A stretch of 64,000 bases of DNA, from contig JALIRH010000002.1 of NCBI GenBank assembly GCA_023055505.1, positions 20,542,937 to 20,606,936 of the forward strand, written 5' to 3'. The position numbers were made by a program, and so were the translations under genes. Positions 1 through 12,778 of this stretch are shown here, in pieces (the first letter of the stretch is position 1; every line of letters starts with the position of its first letter). Below the pieces are notes generated by a model, which saw nothing but the letters and a program-made list of their open reading frames with translations, searched no databases and was not told the origin of the DNA. This DNA is from Callipepla californica brunnescens. Its lineage: Eukaryota > Chordata > Aves > Galliformes > Odontophoridae.

Positions 1-3000
1 CCCCCTAAACTGAGCACTTTCTAACATTCAATCCTGTTTGTAACCTAGGACTTCGTTTCTTTGAGGTAGGTCATTTTCAGTCTCTGCTGACTTCTAGAAA
101 TCCAGGTCACTCTGCATTTCATGTTTCTCTTCTTCCCAACAGTATGACAAGCACAAAAGTTACTCCCTCACTGTAACAAGATCAAAGGAAGAAAAAACAT
201 TCTCTTTGACCCAACATCTTCGAATCTTGGGATACATTAAAAGGGAATAGAGGTGTTTTCTGTGTGGGTTTTTTTTCCTCTTAAATAAAAATTCTAATCT
301 TTCCTGCCCTGCCTTTTTTGTTGTACAAATCAGACTGAATGTGGAAATTTGACATCTTGGCACGTTGCCCAGTCCTGAAAAAGAAGATACAGAAACGTAC
401 ATTTTATCTACGAGATTACAAGGTACCGAGAATCCTCCTGCACATCATCAGAGCTGCCTCAGCCTCCAGTGAGCCAAGCAGCTCGGTGCCAAACTCATAT
501 CTGGGCCAAAGTGGACAACTCCAGGCAAATCAAGAAATGGGAAAAGTTCTGTCTATGTCCCATATGGCTTTTAGTCCCAAAGGCCTGGGTTAGATAGAAG
601 ACCAGCAGGAAGTGAAACACTCCTTTTATCCAAAGTCAACACCAGATCAAGGTCCAAGGCTAAAATACTACTACTGCTGAGGGCTTCCTGATTCTTTCCC
701 CAAATATTGTGGATTTTTTTTCCATGTATTTTCAGCATACACTGAAATGGAAAGTGAGCAAATGTAGCACGTGCTCTGGTTATTTGGCCACTCTTAGGAA
801 AGATGGGTTTGAATTTCCAGAGACAGAAGGGAAAATGAACCCTCTCTTTCCAACACCCAAAGCCAGGTTTCTAACCACTGTTAACGGTGCTGCCATTTCA
901 ATAAAGAGCCCTTCAGACTGCTAGCTCGGGGAGCAGAGCTCCAGGAAGAGCTTGATGGGCACACAGGGACTGTGGAGTCCAATATGAAACATTCAACACT
1001 CATGAAGAGAAGCTGCTTTTAATTCTTCTGCCAATGTTTCTTACTTTCTTAGCTCATCAACTCTCATGACTGGTGGCACATAATGGAACAGGAGGATGTA
1101 AAAGCAAGAAATAGCCTCTCATGCCTACCATTGGGCAAGGGGAGTCACCTCCTCTTGCCTCTACACTGACTCTGAAGGACAGAGTTCAGCACTGCTGTCC
1201 TCTGGGTGCCAGCAGGGATCAGCAGCACCAAGGAAGGGCTCTGTCAAGGCTTTACAGACAGCACTTTGTAAATCAAGGTGTCTGAAACATACCCCCATGG
1301 GAATATGGGGATTTAAACACACAACCACCACTGAGCTAGCCCCTAACACCTTTGGGATCACCTGTCCTGTCCACAGAGCACAGGCACTAATGGCCAGACC
1401 CACAGAGCTGCTGTCTCACAGTCAATGCTCAGCATCCCTCAGGCACAACCACACGTGGCTGATCTGCACGACCTCACTCAGTGCAGCAACAGCAGTGCTA
1501 TGCCAGCAGAATCAGCATTAAACGTCTTGTATCAAGTTGCACTATTTTGATTACAAGATGACTCACGTTCCCACAGATTCTTGGCTAAAACAAGAGAAAT
1601 CAGATATTCCCTGACTGAGGGAAATGGTTCAAATATTTTAAATGCACTCTATGGCAACCGCCTATCTCTGTTTCTCAAGAACAGGGCAGAGTGACAATCG
1701 CTGGCTGAAGTAGAAGGATATGGGAACAAATTCCTCAGAAGCAATGAAGCAGTGGTTTTAAAAATGCCTACATACGTGATCTTCACTCCATATTTAAGAT
1801 GAGGTGTGTTTTAGGGCCTTTCTGAGCAGCACCTCCCAGCTCTCAGCCACGGATGCCGGAGGTTTCCCTTGGCCTTTCTGTCTGTTTATGGACACTCAGG
1901 CCCCAGAGCAGGAGCCAAAGGCAGACCGGGGTTGACAATCCTGTGGGCATGGCAACCTGCCACAGCTCACACACAGTGAGACAAAGACAGAAGAAACCTG
2001 AAGAGCCACGAACAATAGGGCAGATTTTAAGTGAAAAATAAGTAATTTCTGCCAGAGGATTCCACCACATGCAAGAAGTTGTCTGGTCTTTGGGAGAGAG
2101 TTGACTGCCATGCAGCTTTCTCACACCAATATGTACACATCTTCAGAAACATGGCTGATATTGAAGGAAAGAGAAAAGGTGAGAGAGATTATGCTGTATT
2201 TCTAGCATCCGCCAGTAGAAACCAGCACTAAATAACAATCTTCAATCATTAGAACAATAAGATGCTTAAAAACAAAGAATGAAGGATTCCATTTGCCACT
2301 ATAGCACTGTTAAAATGTGTAGATTTTTCATCTTTCTAAATGGAAAAAAACGAAACAAAAAAGTGCAAATCCAGGTGAGTACAAGTGACTGCACAGCTGA
2401 GGAAGGGCAGCAGCAAGGAGACTTCCCAGAATGTGAAAACATTCACCAAGATTAAACTGCAGGTTCTCTTTAACACGTTCAGTAACACTTGCCTAACACC
2501 AAAACACCATTTTAATTTTAGCTTGCTTTTGAGGAAGCCTGGAATAGGAATGAAGATGATATAAAGTAAACTGTAGGTTTAACCTTTGCTGTAAATATTC
2601 TACCGAAGCACTGAGCCTCAGACATAAGATACACAGATATTAATAGCCTCAGTTATTTTGCATTTTAGGCACATTTACCTCAGTAAGGCATAAATCCCAC
2701 CAACAAAACTTACAGCAGCAGTTTCTCAGAGCAAGTAAGATTTACTCCAAACATATCTTAAATGTGCCCATTTCATTTTGTCATATTTTGTAGGGCTATG
2801 CATTGTTTTCTAAACAAAACAGTTTATATGCATAATTTGTTTCATTTCTAACAGAAAGCTCACTATCAGAAAAAATGGACAATTTATAAGAAAATTATAA
2901 GTACAATGCTACCTTTTATGTGCTAAATTTATTTTCTTATAAAGGAGCATTATATCATTTGAAGCCGACTAGGAGTAAGTCTACTGTTATTTATGCAGAA

Positions 3001-3824
3001 CAGCCACAGAAGGTTCCACACAGTAATCCTGAGAAAGCCCCACACTCACATGTAGAAAAAGACAGTCTTACAAGTTGGTTCATTAGCAAGCAAGATAATG
3101 TCTGAGGACTGAAAAAAACTGCTTTTTGCTGAGCCCTAAAGATCATTCTTGTTCCTAAGCAGCGCATCATGATCTACCAAAAGACAACACACCTTCCAGC
3201 AGCGCGTGCTAAAAACACATCCAAGCAAGCCTGAGACAGCAAGTGGAAAGGAGAAGGAGGAGGTGGGGAGAAGGAAGGACAAATGGACACCAATTGCCTT
3301 GCTTAGCAAGGGGCTGACACTTTGCAACCTCGGCACGAGATTCTCCTCCTTTCTGACATCTCTTTTTTTTCTTGCCAGAGTGGAGTACCGAGCTTGTCAG
3401 GGCAAAGTATGGAAAGAAGAGCAGCAATCAGTTGTAAGGCTTAGCACCCCACATAGAAGGGTTTTCTCTGCCCGCACCATTCCTCCCCTCCCGCCAAAAA
3501 AAGGAATGGCCAGATAAGCCCAGATCACAAGGTCAAGGTTACCCACCATCCTCAGCGGAGAAGCAGAATGTTAGCCAACAAGTTCTTGCGCTGAAGAAAA
3601 AGATAGGGATTTAAGGGTCAGGCATCAGTTGGAACTTTACAGCTCCATTCAACCAAACTGAAGAAAACCAAACCGCAACACAACCACGTCAGGCATAGAA
3701 GTACTGGTAAATTAGCACCTTGTCTTGCAGAACAATGCTAACAGGAATTAAACTTCAGTTTTTCCACTGAGAGAAAACATTGCTGGAGGCACAATACAGT
3801 CTGGCATTAAAAAACAAGCATTAC
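1..3824 (-). other. CPQ: CPQ intron 2 (partial, runs off left edge)
   Basis: Non-coding sequence downstream of the CPQ exon 2 donor. No open frame here resembles the next CPQ coding exon, which should begin just after the split glycine codon, so exon 3 lies beyond position 1. The sequence is AT-rich and without a recognisable CR1 copy. Open frames of 60-100 codons occur on both strands but overlap each other and show no recognisable domain, so I read them as chance. No RNA gene was seen. Confidence 0.75.
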
Positions 3825-4281
3825 CTTCTGGAGGAGTTGCAACACTGCTCCCAAGTCCCAAAATGGTAATGCTATGATTCCTTGGTTCCATCATCATCGC
3901 ATACTCTTCTCCTCTTTCCCAGTGAGGCACTTTCACAGGCTCCAGGTGCACATTTTCCAGCCCGTCTTTCAGCAGGGCACTGTACATATACTTGATGGCT
4001 GCATCTAGATTTTTTGAACCACTTAGTCTAGGTCCTATGGTATCAGCAAAAACAGCTAATCTGTCATAAGATCTGTTCTGAGCTTTTCCATATACAGCAA
4101 GATCAATAATAGCTTTAGCAACATCGTAATAGCCAGCTATCTCATTTCTAATGTCTTCAAATGCTTTTGGGTAATTGCCATCTCTGCTCAAAGATTTGCC
4201 AGCATATTGTGGCAATAAATTCATGAAAAATATTAAGAATAGGTATCTCATTCTTTCTCTCTTTTCTTCTCCACAGATGGC
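3825..4281 (-). CDS. CPQ: Carboxypeptidase Q, first coding exon (exon 2), CDS 3825-4251
   Basis: CPQ (plasma glutamate carboxypeptidase, PGCP) is a secreted or lysosomal zinc dipeptidase of peptidase family M28. The exon has a pyrimidine-rich acceptor ending CAG before 4281 and a donor AAG|GTAATG at 3825/3824. The start ATG is at 4251-4249, with A at -3 and a hydrophobic signal peptide right behind it. The exon gives 142 codons plus one base. Residues 1 to about 18 are the signal peptide; the propeptide region follows. From about residue 44 the match to mammalian CPQ is very close, including VAKAII, LAVYGKAQNRSY, GPRLSGSKNL, LEPVKVPHWERGEE and LGLGSS. N-glycosylation sequons lie at N59 (NRS) and N125 (NHS). 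The split codon at the end is the glycine of TPPEG, the same exon end as in human as I remember it. Signal and propeptide residues are divergent, as usual. The zinc ligands and catalytic residues are in later exons outside the window. The frame stays open upstream of the ATG to the acceptor, but those 10 codons are charged and read as 5' UTR. Confidence 0.96.
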
Positions 4282-6718
4282 CTGTTGGAAGAGAGAAAAA
4301 GAATATAAAAAATTACACTTATCAGCAATAGTCTCTCTTGTTATTTGGATTGGCAGACAAACCAAAATGAACAGTAATCAGTTTATCATGAAAATGCTTT
4401 GATCAGAACTGTCAGGAAAGTAAAATCAGCTTGAAGACACAATTATTGAAAGCAAATGAAAAAGATACTTAGATAACTGGACACAATCTTTGTTGTGGTC
4501 TTCAGAAATGCTTGTGGAATGCAGCATCGCTTTAAACAATAGTATCCTTCGCTGAACAAAAACCCTGAGCTGCTCCCATCCAATAGGAGTTCCGTAACTC
4601 CTTTCTGCTAGAAGCAAGACTTGCCAGAAGTGCTGAATTCAATGTATTCACACAAAACATCTGGACAAAAATATTTCTTAAACCATTTGTGAACAAAACT
4701 GCTTCTTAATTCCATCTTCGTAACCAGGAAAGCATTGTCTCTCCTGCTAGAAATATGTCAGAGCAACTTAGGCCCAACAAGCCCACAAAGAAAGTATTAA
4801 CTTCTTAGCTGCGTAAACACGCGATTACCAGAGAAACCAAATGCTTTATTAACAGGTTTATCAGTTAAGGAGCAGCACAGCAGAGAGGTGTAGTGCCAGA
4901 GGCGTTGATTCTCAGCTGAGTACAAAAGTAAGCTGCTTTAACCTCACAGTGTTTCTCTTTGATCTTCAAAAGTTTTCATTTTTAAGACTTCTTTAAAATG
5001 TTTGACACTGTAAAAAAGGATGGGTTGTCTATATACTGTTAATTGAACTGACAAAGATGCCTCTGAAATCAGCTGGAGTGGTTGCAGAGCTCTTTTGTAG
5101 AACAGAAAGCACAAGTATCCAAATGAAAAATAGGAAGGTCCTCATTGATATACACAAAAGGAAATGGAATAGCTTCATTTTCCTTTGAAATTAAATTAGG
5201 CTGAAATATGAATGATAAATATTAGTCTTCAATACTAAATACCTACAAACGAGCATTAAAAAATAAGGCTATTAAACCAGCCTATCCCTGCAGCTATGAA
5301 GAGACTTAAAAAATAGTGATGTGACAGTTGCTAGCAGGCCAAAAAGATCTCGATCCAGCACTCTTGCCATTTTCACGGACTTTCAAGGACACACTGCTCG
5401 TCTGTTTTTTCAATACAAATGAAATCTGCCCCCAAAATACAGTAAAACTAAAGACTAACATCAACCTATTCTACAGAAGATGTTCTCTATGAACAACAAA
5501 TAACCAATTAGTTAGATAATATGGATAAAATATACAGCAAAAGTATAACCAAAAGGTTTTATCATTACGTTTCCAAGTTATGGTTATTTGCATTTATTTA
5601 GTACTTCTTGAAGAGTTATACTCTTCGTTTTATAACCACTGACCTTACAAATTACAGTAATATACTTGCTTAGTGGGCTTGATTCATAGTGTTATGGGCA
5701 TACAGAGAGCCAGTACAAAGGAAGGTGGAAAGTTGGGAGTGCAGAAGTATGTATATATGTATTTGCACGTAGTGTATCCACGTATGATACTGTCACATAC
5801 AAAAAGAAAATTGTTAATTTTTAGAGCACTGCACACATCAGGACCTTTAACTTCAGGTTACAAATTCTCACCATTTTGTGGAGGAGGCAAGTTTCACAAC
5901 AGCTAAGGAACTTTGTAAATCAAACTGTCAGAAGGGACCAGAATATTTATCTACTTTGACCACCAGAGAACAGTGATTACAGAGAAATGTCTGAATTAAC
6001 TCCTAGTACAAAAAGCCGCAGAGCACACCAGAAGCCGAGCAATTCCTGAGGGAGCAGAAGTGAGGTTACAGCAGTTGTGTACCCCTGGAAGTGTATGACA
6101 CAACTTTATTGAAATCTTTTGCTGGCTCCACTCTGAATGAGATAAGCTAAGAAATTACTTTTCCATCTACACTTATTACAATGAAACACAAATAGCTGAA
6201 CTCATTTTCTCACCACCTTCACTCTGGATTATTTTCCAGCATTTGCTAAAAATAAATAAGTAAAAGGAAGCCTTTGAAACAATGCAGGTATCTCAACATA
6301 CAATGAATGCTGACATCACATCTAATAGATGTCTTGTCTCATTTCCACTCCTGTCCTCTATTAGCTTCAGTGTATTTATATTTCCATCTAGAAATCTCTG
6401 GCTCACTGCAAGCTTCCGGAACTATTCCTTTGACTTTCCCTCATTCAAGAAACATGTGAAGGAAAACAACAACCTAGGAAATTCAAACCTAGATTTGGTA
6501 GTCTGCACAATTTCCCCTTCTGGTTTGTTTGGTCTTTTTTTTTTTTTCACCTTACTTTTTCAAAGAAGCTTTCTCATGACAGAGCATTCTAGGAGGACAG
6601 CATTATCAACTGCACTAAAGAGCCTAGCTGTGCTGAGAGTGGAAGCTAAATGCTCATTCTCCCTATATATCCCCCCATAATTCTGAAGCATAATCTCTGG
6701 GAAGTCAGGAAAGTGCAT

Positions 6719-6960
6719 ATCACAGAATGGTCAGGTTGGGAGGGATCTCTGGAGGTCCATCTGGTAGAAAAAAAACCTGAAGAGTTTATATCCACCCAGT
6801 GCAGCATTCCAGTCTTCTCCATGATCTCAACAAGACCAGAGGCCCACATATGCTCACAGTTCTCTAATTCCTTAAGTTTGTTCCCCACACTGTATGTATT
6901 AGCATACAGACACTTAGAAGCACAGATTGGCAATGGAAGAGGCAGCCTACCCACAGCATC
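6719..6960 (-). mobile_element. CR1 LINE fragment: 3' tail joined to endonuclease domain
   Basis: On the minus strand the last 55 or so bases (6719-6775) match the CR1 3' terminus (revcomp of CACAGAATGGTCAGGTTGGG). Directly upstream, the minus-strand frame reads KCLYANTYSVGNKLKELE followed by LVEIMEKTG. This resembles the start of the CR1 ORF2 endonuclease domain, whose usual form is close to LYTNA-S-GNKQEELE with a downstream ITETW block. The roughly 2.5 kb that normally separates these two parts is missing. It is a dead fragment, and the divergence suggests an old insertion. Confidence 0.7.
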
Positions 6961-8684
6961 TTTCTGAGAGCTGTCTGACCAGCTTCCAGGGAGCGTGGAA
7001 GACCCACCAGGGATACATTATAAGACACCATCTTAAATGCCAGCTGGTGCAATAAGACAGTTTTGTAGAATGAAAACACTGAAAGAAGGAAAGGATTAAA
7101 TCACATTTCCAGAATTCATAAATCACCAGAGGAGAAAAAAAATGAAATAAAACAAAAAGACAAATTCCTTGGAGGAGGCTAATCAATGCAAACCACCAGC
7201 TTTCCTATCACAGGCCTTTGAGGGCCTCTCATAAAGAGCAAGCTCAACAACTTGAGAAATGCATGAATATTAAACTGTTCTCTTTAACTATTCAAATGTC
7301 TCCTAAACTTGAGACCATGGCAGTAAAACATTCCCGACAGTGAAGTGCCGTTTACTCAAAAGAACAGAAATTACCTGTGATTTCATCTGTGAACTATAAA
7401 TCCACAAAGATCTCCTCTCTCGCTCTAAGTCACAAGACAAAGCTTTGACACAAGCAGGAGCAGAAGACTCCAGGGTTATCTCAGGACACTGACAGCGAAC
7501 TCTAAAAAGCCTGTTACAGTCTGAGCTACTGTTTGTTTGTGGTTATAGTACACAGAAAGCATTGGTGTATTTTTACTGCTAAGCTATGTACTCTCCCCAC
7601 ACTTCTTCCCTTTGGACCAGTTAATTACACATTCACAGACATCTTCTGCTAGAGACATCAGCAATTTTCTCAGGGCGACCATGCTCATCCCTTGATTTTT
7701 GGTAGGCTCATCATTCACAAGGGAGCAAGGAAGGCAATCTGATTCCTGACATAAAGCAAATTCTTGACAAGTGGAGTAAGACTGTTTTAAAACTTAAGGT
7801 TTGGGCTTTTGTTTAAGGGCTTGAAAATCTACCAGACAACACTGATGCACTTAAGCTGTTGAAAGGAAAAGATGGGGAAATTTTAATTACCACTTAAGAC
7901 CTCAAAGAGTCCCCAGCTACCAACTTCATGCGTTTTTTTTCAGTGGAGAAATGAAACCACAGTTATCACATTCTCCTTAACTAAGAAATGTTTCCTTTGC
8001 TCTTTCTACCCTCATTCAAAATCAGCAGCACCCTTGCTCCAGAGACTGCCCCAGAGGATCTGCACTTCAGAGCCACGCTTCTTCCCTGAATTTCCCACTG
8101 AACACTGAGAACAGATGTGTCCACAGCTTTTGAGGATGCAGCCAGCAGTATTTCACTACCTGCCACTGTCCGGTGGTAGAGCATGTAAACAATTTCAGAT
8201 CTCGAGCAAAGGCACAAGGATGGAACCACAAAGATCCTGCCCTCCTCAAATAGTGCAGCATAATCCAGCCAATGACTATAAGCATTCAGAAATAATTTCT
8301 TGCTGTGTAAAGTAATGCCACACTCTCTTGGACTGCAATACAGCAATCACACCGCTGCTAATTGAGAGGGAAGAGCACATTTGTTGTCACAGTCTCTGCA
8401 AACCCTTCTTAAAAAGGATTCCTGAATGCTAGTAAATTAAGCAAGAAGTAGGAAGCACCACTGCTCCTCCCGACATTTTGAGCAGAACCAAGAGTCATTC
8501 ACAGTCTGGACACTGCATGTTTACGGCAGATGAACTGGGTCTCTCCAGAGACTTCAGAAGGGCTCAAGGCTCCAGCCAAGAGGGTTATACAGACTTCCAG
8601 CTCCTAGACAATACAGAAAATGTGAGATAAGTTTCAGTGGGAAAGTCTGGAGCAAGGAAGAACTGCCCTCATTGGAGGAGAATC

Positions 8685-9300
8685 TGCTTATGGAATTGAC
8701 GAAGTATGGGCTGGATAAGCAGGCACTGCAGTGGTTGAAAATGAGCAGAAGAGACAAGCTCAGAGATATATAATTATTGGTACAAAGTTTACTTAATGGC
8801 CAGTAATTAGTGGAGGCCCTTAGGAGCCAGTATTTGGACCAACACTCTTCAACATCGTCATTAATGATCCGGAAGCTTGGACAGAGTGCTGACTTTGTAG
8901 TGTCAAGGTGATACAAATTTAGGAAGACTGGCTGATGTGAGAAAGAGCTGTGCTGCCACTCAGAGTGGAGACAGAAATGGGCAGACAGGATCTTAAAGAA
9001 GGCAAACTCTCTAAATGCCTGAATCGAGAAGTGCAAGGAGGACGGAGCCAGGCTCTTCCCAGTGGTGCCAGTGTCAGAAGGAGTACAAATTGAGAGGCAG
9101 AAAATTCCATCTAAACATGAGAAAAAGTTTCTATATAGTGAGGATGGTCAAGCACTGGAACAGGTTGCACAAAGGGGCTCTTTTGTCTCTGTATGTGGAG
9201 ATGCTCAAAATCTCACTGAGCACAGGTGGCCTGGGCAATGTGCTGCAGCTGATACTCTGTAAGCAGGTGGGTTTGGACTACAAGAGCTGAAGATATCTCC
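8685..9300 (+). mobile_element. CR1 LINE fragment, sense on plus strand, degenerate
   Basis: Reads in the CR1 sense direction: the reverse-transcriptase block near 8845-8880 (LFNIVINDPEAW in broken frame), then a gap, then the carboxy-terminal region (GARLFPVVPVSEG, a block about HWNRLH, and a final LSTGGLGNVLQLI). An internal stretch is missing around 9018-9035, where the text jumps from the RT region to the 3' region. The 3' terminal repeat is eroded. Frames carry stops, so it makes no protein. Confidence 0.82.
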
Positions 9301-11019
9301 TAGTCTAGACCTGTTATTCAGAATATGAAATGGACCCATAAACACAAGCTGAAAGTACTCAAAAAAAAAAATTAGAGGAGAAAAGTTAGAGGCAGGAAAG
9401 GCAGAAGAAGTATTTTCCAGCTCCCATGATTACTATAAGGGAATAAAATGCACAGCATGTTACCTTCTTTGTGCAGACAGTGCAGTAAATACATTTAATA
9501 GTAGCTAAGCAGCTACTTTAAAGATGCTTGAACCTACTGTCTGATCTGTCTGATCCATTTGTCCAGAGCTAACTATTCTCTTTGATGTTAAAGGGCAAGA
9601 TCATTGGGAACTTCATCTTTTCTGGTACCATTATATAGAACAGCCTTAGCCCACCTGATCTGTAAACAGATAACCTTTGTTAAACCCTCATAATCATCAT
9701 AATACAAATTACTTAAATGTAACAAATGAAAAACTGTGGCAGAAAAGATTAAAATAAAAAGTAGCTGCTGAGAATTCTATCTCCAACAATCAGATGACTG
9801 AAATAGGGGCAGAGGGAAGGAAAGCAATGCTTCTGCTTCAGCGTGGCAAAGTTTTCCCTAAATCCCAGATGAAAACAGAGACAAACGGATGCAAAGACTT
9901 CACAAGAGTCATGGTTATGGGAAATGAGGGGAAGAAAAAAACTCAATAAATTAAGAATATTAACCATGTCATCTTTAACTGTCTGCTAAATCTGTAAAGT
10001 ATCTATCGGTTTCCGAACCATGTACCATTTGATTTTCCTCCAAGGAACGTAGGAAAGCTTGAAATCGCACAGTGAGTTTGATAACATTAGAACAGACTGA
10101 AAAGCCCCAGGGTAACAAACTCACATGCTGCACAGTGATGTCTGATACAGTTAAGAGCATCTGAAAGAAAGTTTGTTGTGACAGCTGTGGAGTAGAATGG
10201 CTGGAAGGTTAGGTGGGCTTGCAAAGTGAGGAGGAGATTTCTGCCTAAAAATAAAATCACAGAGTTCTTCCAACACTTAGAAAGATAAGAGAAAAAGAAA
10301 ACAAAAAAGCTTTATAATCTTGAAGAGTAAAGCAGGAAAGCAGACATTTCTCAGACTGCTCTTCCAGAGTTGTTAAGACTCCTCATCTGAGAGAACACTT
10401 CATTCCAAATCAGTTAAAAATCTTGGCTTTGGAAACTCACACAGTCAAAATTATCATTCGTGTTAAAAAGTCCTTAAAATTAGCTTTTTATGTCTAAAGC
10501 TAAGGAAAGGAAGAGTGTAACACAATATGGATACAGGACTTTGTATACAATACCAAATCTTACCATATTTGACCCCAAAGCCTAAAACACCAGAGTAAAC
10601 ATCAAATCCTGAGCTGTTCTACCTTTACTGGCTTCAGAAGAACCACTGTCATTCCTGTAATTTCAGATACATCTGAAATCCTTGAAGAGTTAAGCATGGT
10701 CTCACAGTTTATAAGGATGGTAGTGATAGTGAGTTCACATCACAACAGGAAGTTTAAAAGAGAGCTAAGGATCAAAACAGAGACAGCCCAAATGCACTTA
10801 GTGATATCACAACTGCAGCTCCCCGTCTGGCAAAAGAAAACACTTATGCTCTATTTACATTCTGTGCAGGAATTACCACAGCTTAACACAGGAAGAAAGT
10901 GGAAAGGAACTGCATTTAACTCTCCCCACACCTCCAAGCCTCAGAGTAGCAACAGGTACCTTGCTATAAGCCTACTCAGGAGATGCTGTTCAAGAGGAAG
11001 ACAGCAATACTGAAGAATC

Positions 11020-11270
11020 GCACAGAATCACAGAGCTGCAGGGGTTGGAAGGGACCTTTAGAGATCATGGAGTCCAACCCCCTGCCAAAGCAGCTCCCTA
11101 GCCCAGGTTGCACAGGGAGGTGTCCAGGCGGGTCTGGAATGCCTCCAGAGAAGGAGACTCCACCACCTCTCTGTGCAGCTGTGCCAGTGCTCCGTCACTG
11201 CACTGGGAAGAAGTTCCCACACACATTTTCACAGAACTTCAGTTTGTGGCCACACTATAACCCACAGCAG
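11020..11270 (-). mobile_element. CR1 LINE 3' end, minus orientation, relatively young
   Basis: Plus strand opens with the reverse complement of a CR1 3' tail (CACAGAATCACAGAGCTGC, then GGGGTTGGAAGGGACC) and continues through the complement of the conserved 3' region to about 11270. It is close to the copy at 40586-40858 over most of its length, including the unusual segment encoding PPEKETPPPLCAAVPVLRHC when read on the complement. The two belong to the same subfamily. Confidence 0.9.
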
Positions 11271-11918
11271 TTCCCTATCAGTGAAGCTACAGAAACCATT
11301 CTGCAACTTCCCCATGAAGCTGTGGCAGCCAAGACTATTTTTTTATAAGACATTAGCACAGAACAATGTCTATAGGTCATGCAGCAGCTGATGCCTAACA
11401 AGCATTTAAAATACAGTCCTCAAAAGAGAGAGTATCATTTCAGAGGCAAAAGACGAGGATTCAGTGGGGTTTTTAGACAAGAGAAACAGAACAGGACAGA
11501 AACAATCAAAGGAAGACAGCTAGAAAACAACAACAAAGAAATGCACCATGTTGTTCATACCATCTACATTGAATGTGAAAGCACGCAGCCAACATCAGCT
11601 GATGGCACTGAATGACAATGGAGTGGAGAGAGATCATGTTAAAGAAATCAAAATGTAACTTTATGGAAGGGCACAGCATCAAACATTGCTCCCTACAATG
11701 GATGCATATATTTATTCCTTCATATTGAGAGCGGGAAAATACATTAATATCAATGAGGCATGCTATGAAGTATATTGTTCATGATCTTGTCACGTTCACT
11801 AGGACATAATACTAGTGCTCAAATATCACACTGTATTTCAACATATTAGCATCACTAATAAATTGCTATTGCTCTGTGGCAAAGTACAGCTGGGTACACC
11901 ATGTACAAAGTAGTCTAG

Positions 11919-11935
11919 AAAAAAAAAAAAAAAAA
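11919..11935. repeat. Poly(A) tract, 17 A
   Basis: Uninterrupted run of A on the plus strand within CPQ intron 1. No retrotransposed gene body was recognised upstream of it, so it is listed as a simple repeat. Confidence 0.95.
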
Positions 11936-12241
11936 GGTAAAAATGTCTAAGTGAAAGAACCAAGAAGAAACTGTAAACAAAATGAATATACTTTACTCAA
12001 AGAGCTTGACACAAAGCTGATTTTCAGCCAATTTTGAGAAATCCATTTGCAAAGCTAGAGCTCAGGAAAGTGCCAGTACCATTTCCTAGCCAGAACTACT
12101 CCCCAGCACAGCACACATTTGCCTGCTTTGATCCGTACAGCTGCTAGACACGAGGAGGTTCTGATTCCAAATTTAACTTCTAATTATTTTTCACTGTCAT
12201 TTAAGAGTCAAGAAGTTATTCAACAATTTTGCTACTGCAGG

Positions 12242-12262
12242 AAAAAAAAAAAAAAAAAAAAA
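12242..12262. repeat. Poly(A) tract, 21 A
   Basis: Longest homopolymer noticed in the window. It is preceded by CTACTGCAGG and followed by GTCAGTTACTG. No processed pseudogene was recognised next to it. Confidence 0.95.
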
Positions 12263-12778
12263 GTCAGTTACTGTAAACGAAAACTATTACCGTAAATGTT
12301 TTTAAGAGGTAGTGAGCAGTCCCAGTTTGGATTAAGTCCACAGTGCGACCACAGATACTTCTGAGGTAAGCACACCATTGAAAACTGACAACTACAGACA
12401 AAATGGATAAGTAACTGGAAGAGGAGGAATCCAAAAGTGACATCTCCAACTCAGTAGCACCTCAAAATACATTTCAATTTGCAAGGCCATTCAACCTCCC
12501 TCTGTTGACCCCACAAAGAGGAGCCATCAAAAGCTTTCTGCAGTGAGGCATACGGTCATATTACAAAGAGTCAACAGGAAATCAAAGTCAAAACAAGAAA
12601 AAAAGAATATACCATGGAGTACACACACCTGTCATAGAGAGAGAACAGTGACAAATGCTGACACAGGCAAGTCTCTCTGTGGCAATTCCTGTTTTTCTGA
12701 GTCATGAAATTCTACTTCCCAAACTGATTTTTTTAAAGATGTATTTAAGACTTTTGATTGAGCATAGTGAAAACTTTC

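Noticed and set aside
6282..6680. 132-codon plus-strand open frame
   Set aside because: Ser/Phe-rich translation of AT/pyrimidine-rich intron sequence, no domain and no splice context.
8554..9036. 160-codon minus-strand open frame
   Set aside because: Mostly antisense of the CR1 copy at 8685-9300.
10983..11348. 121-codon plus-strand frame resembling the one on the minus strand at 40505-40831
   Set aside because: Both are antisense translations of the same CR1 3' end, so the similarity reflects the repeat and not a gene family.
12242..12262. Poly(A) run as the tail of a processed pseudogene
   Set aside because: No coding sequence or direct repeats recognised upstream of it.
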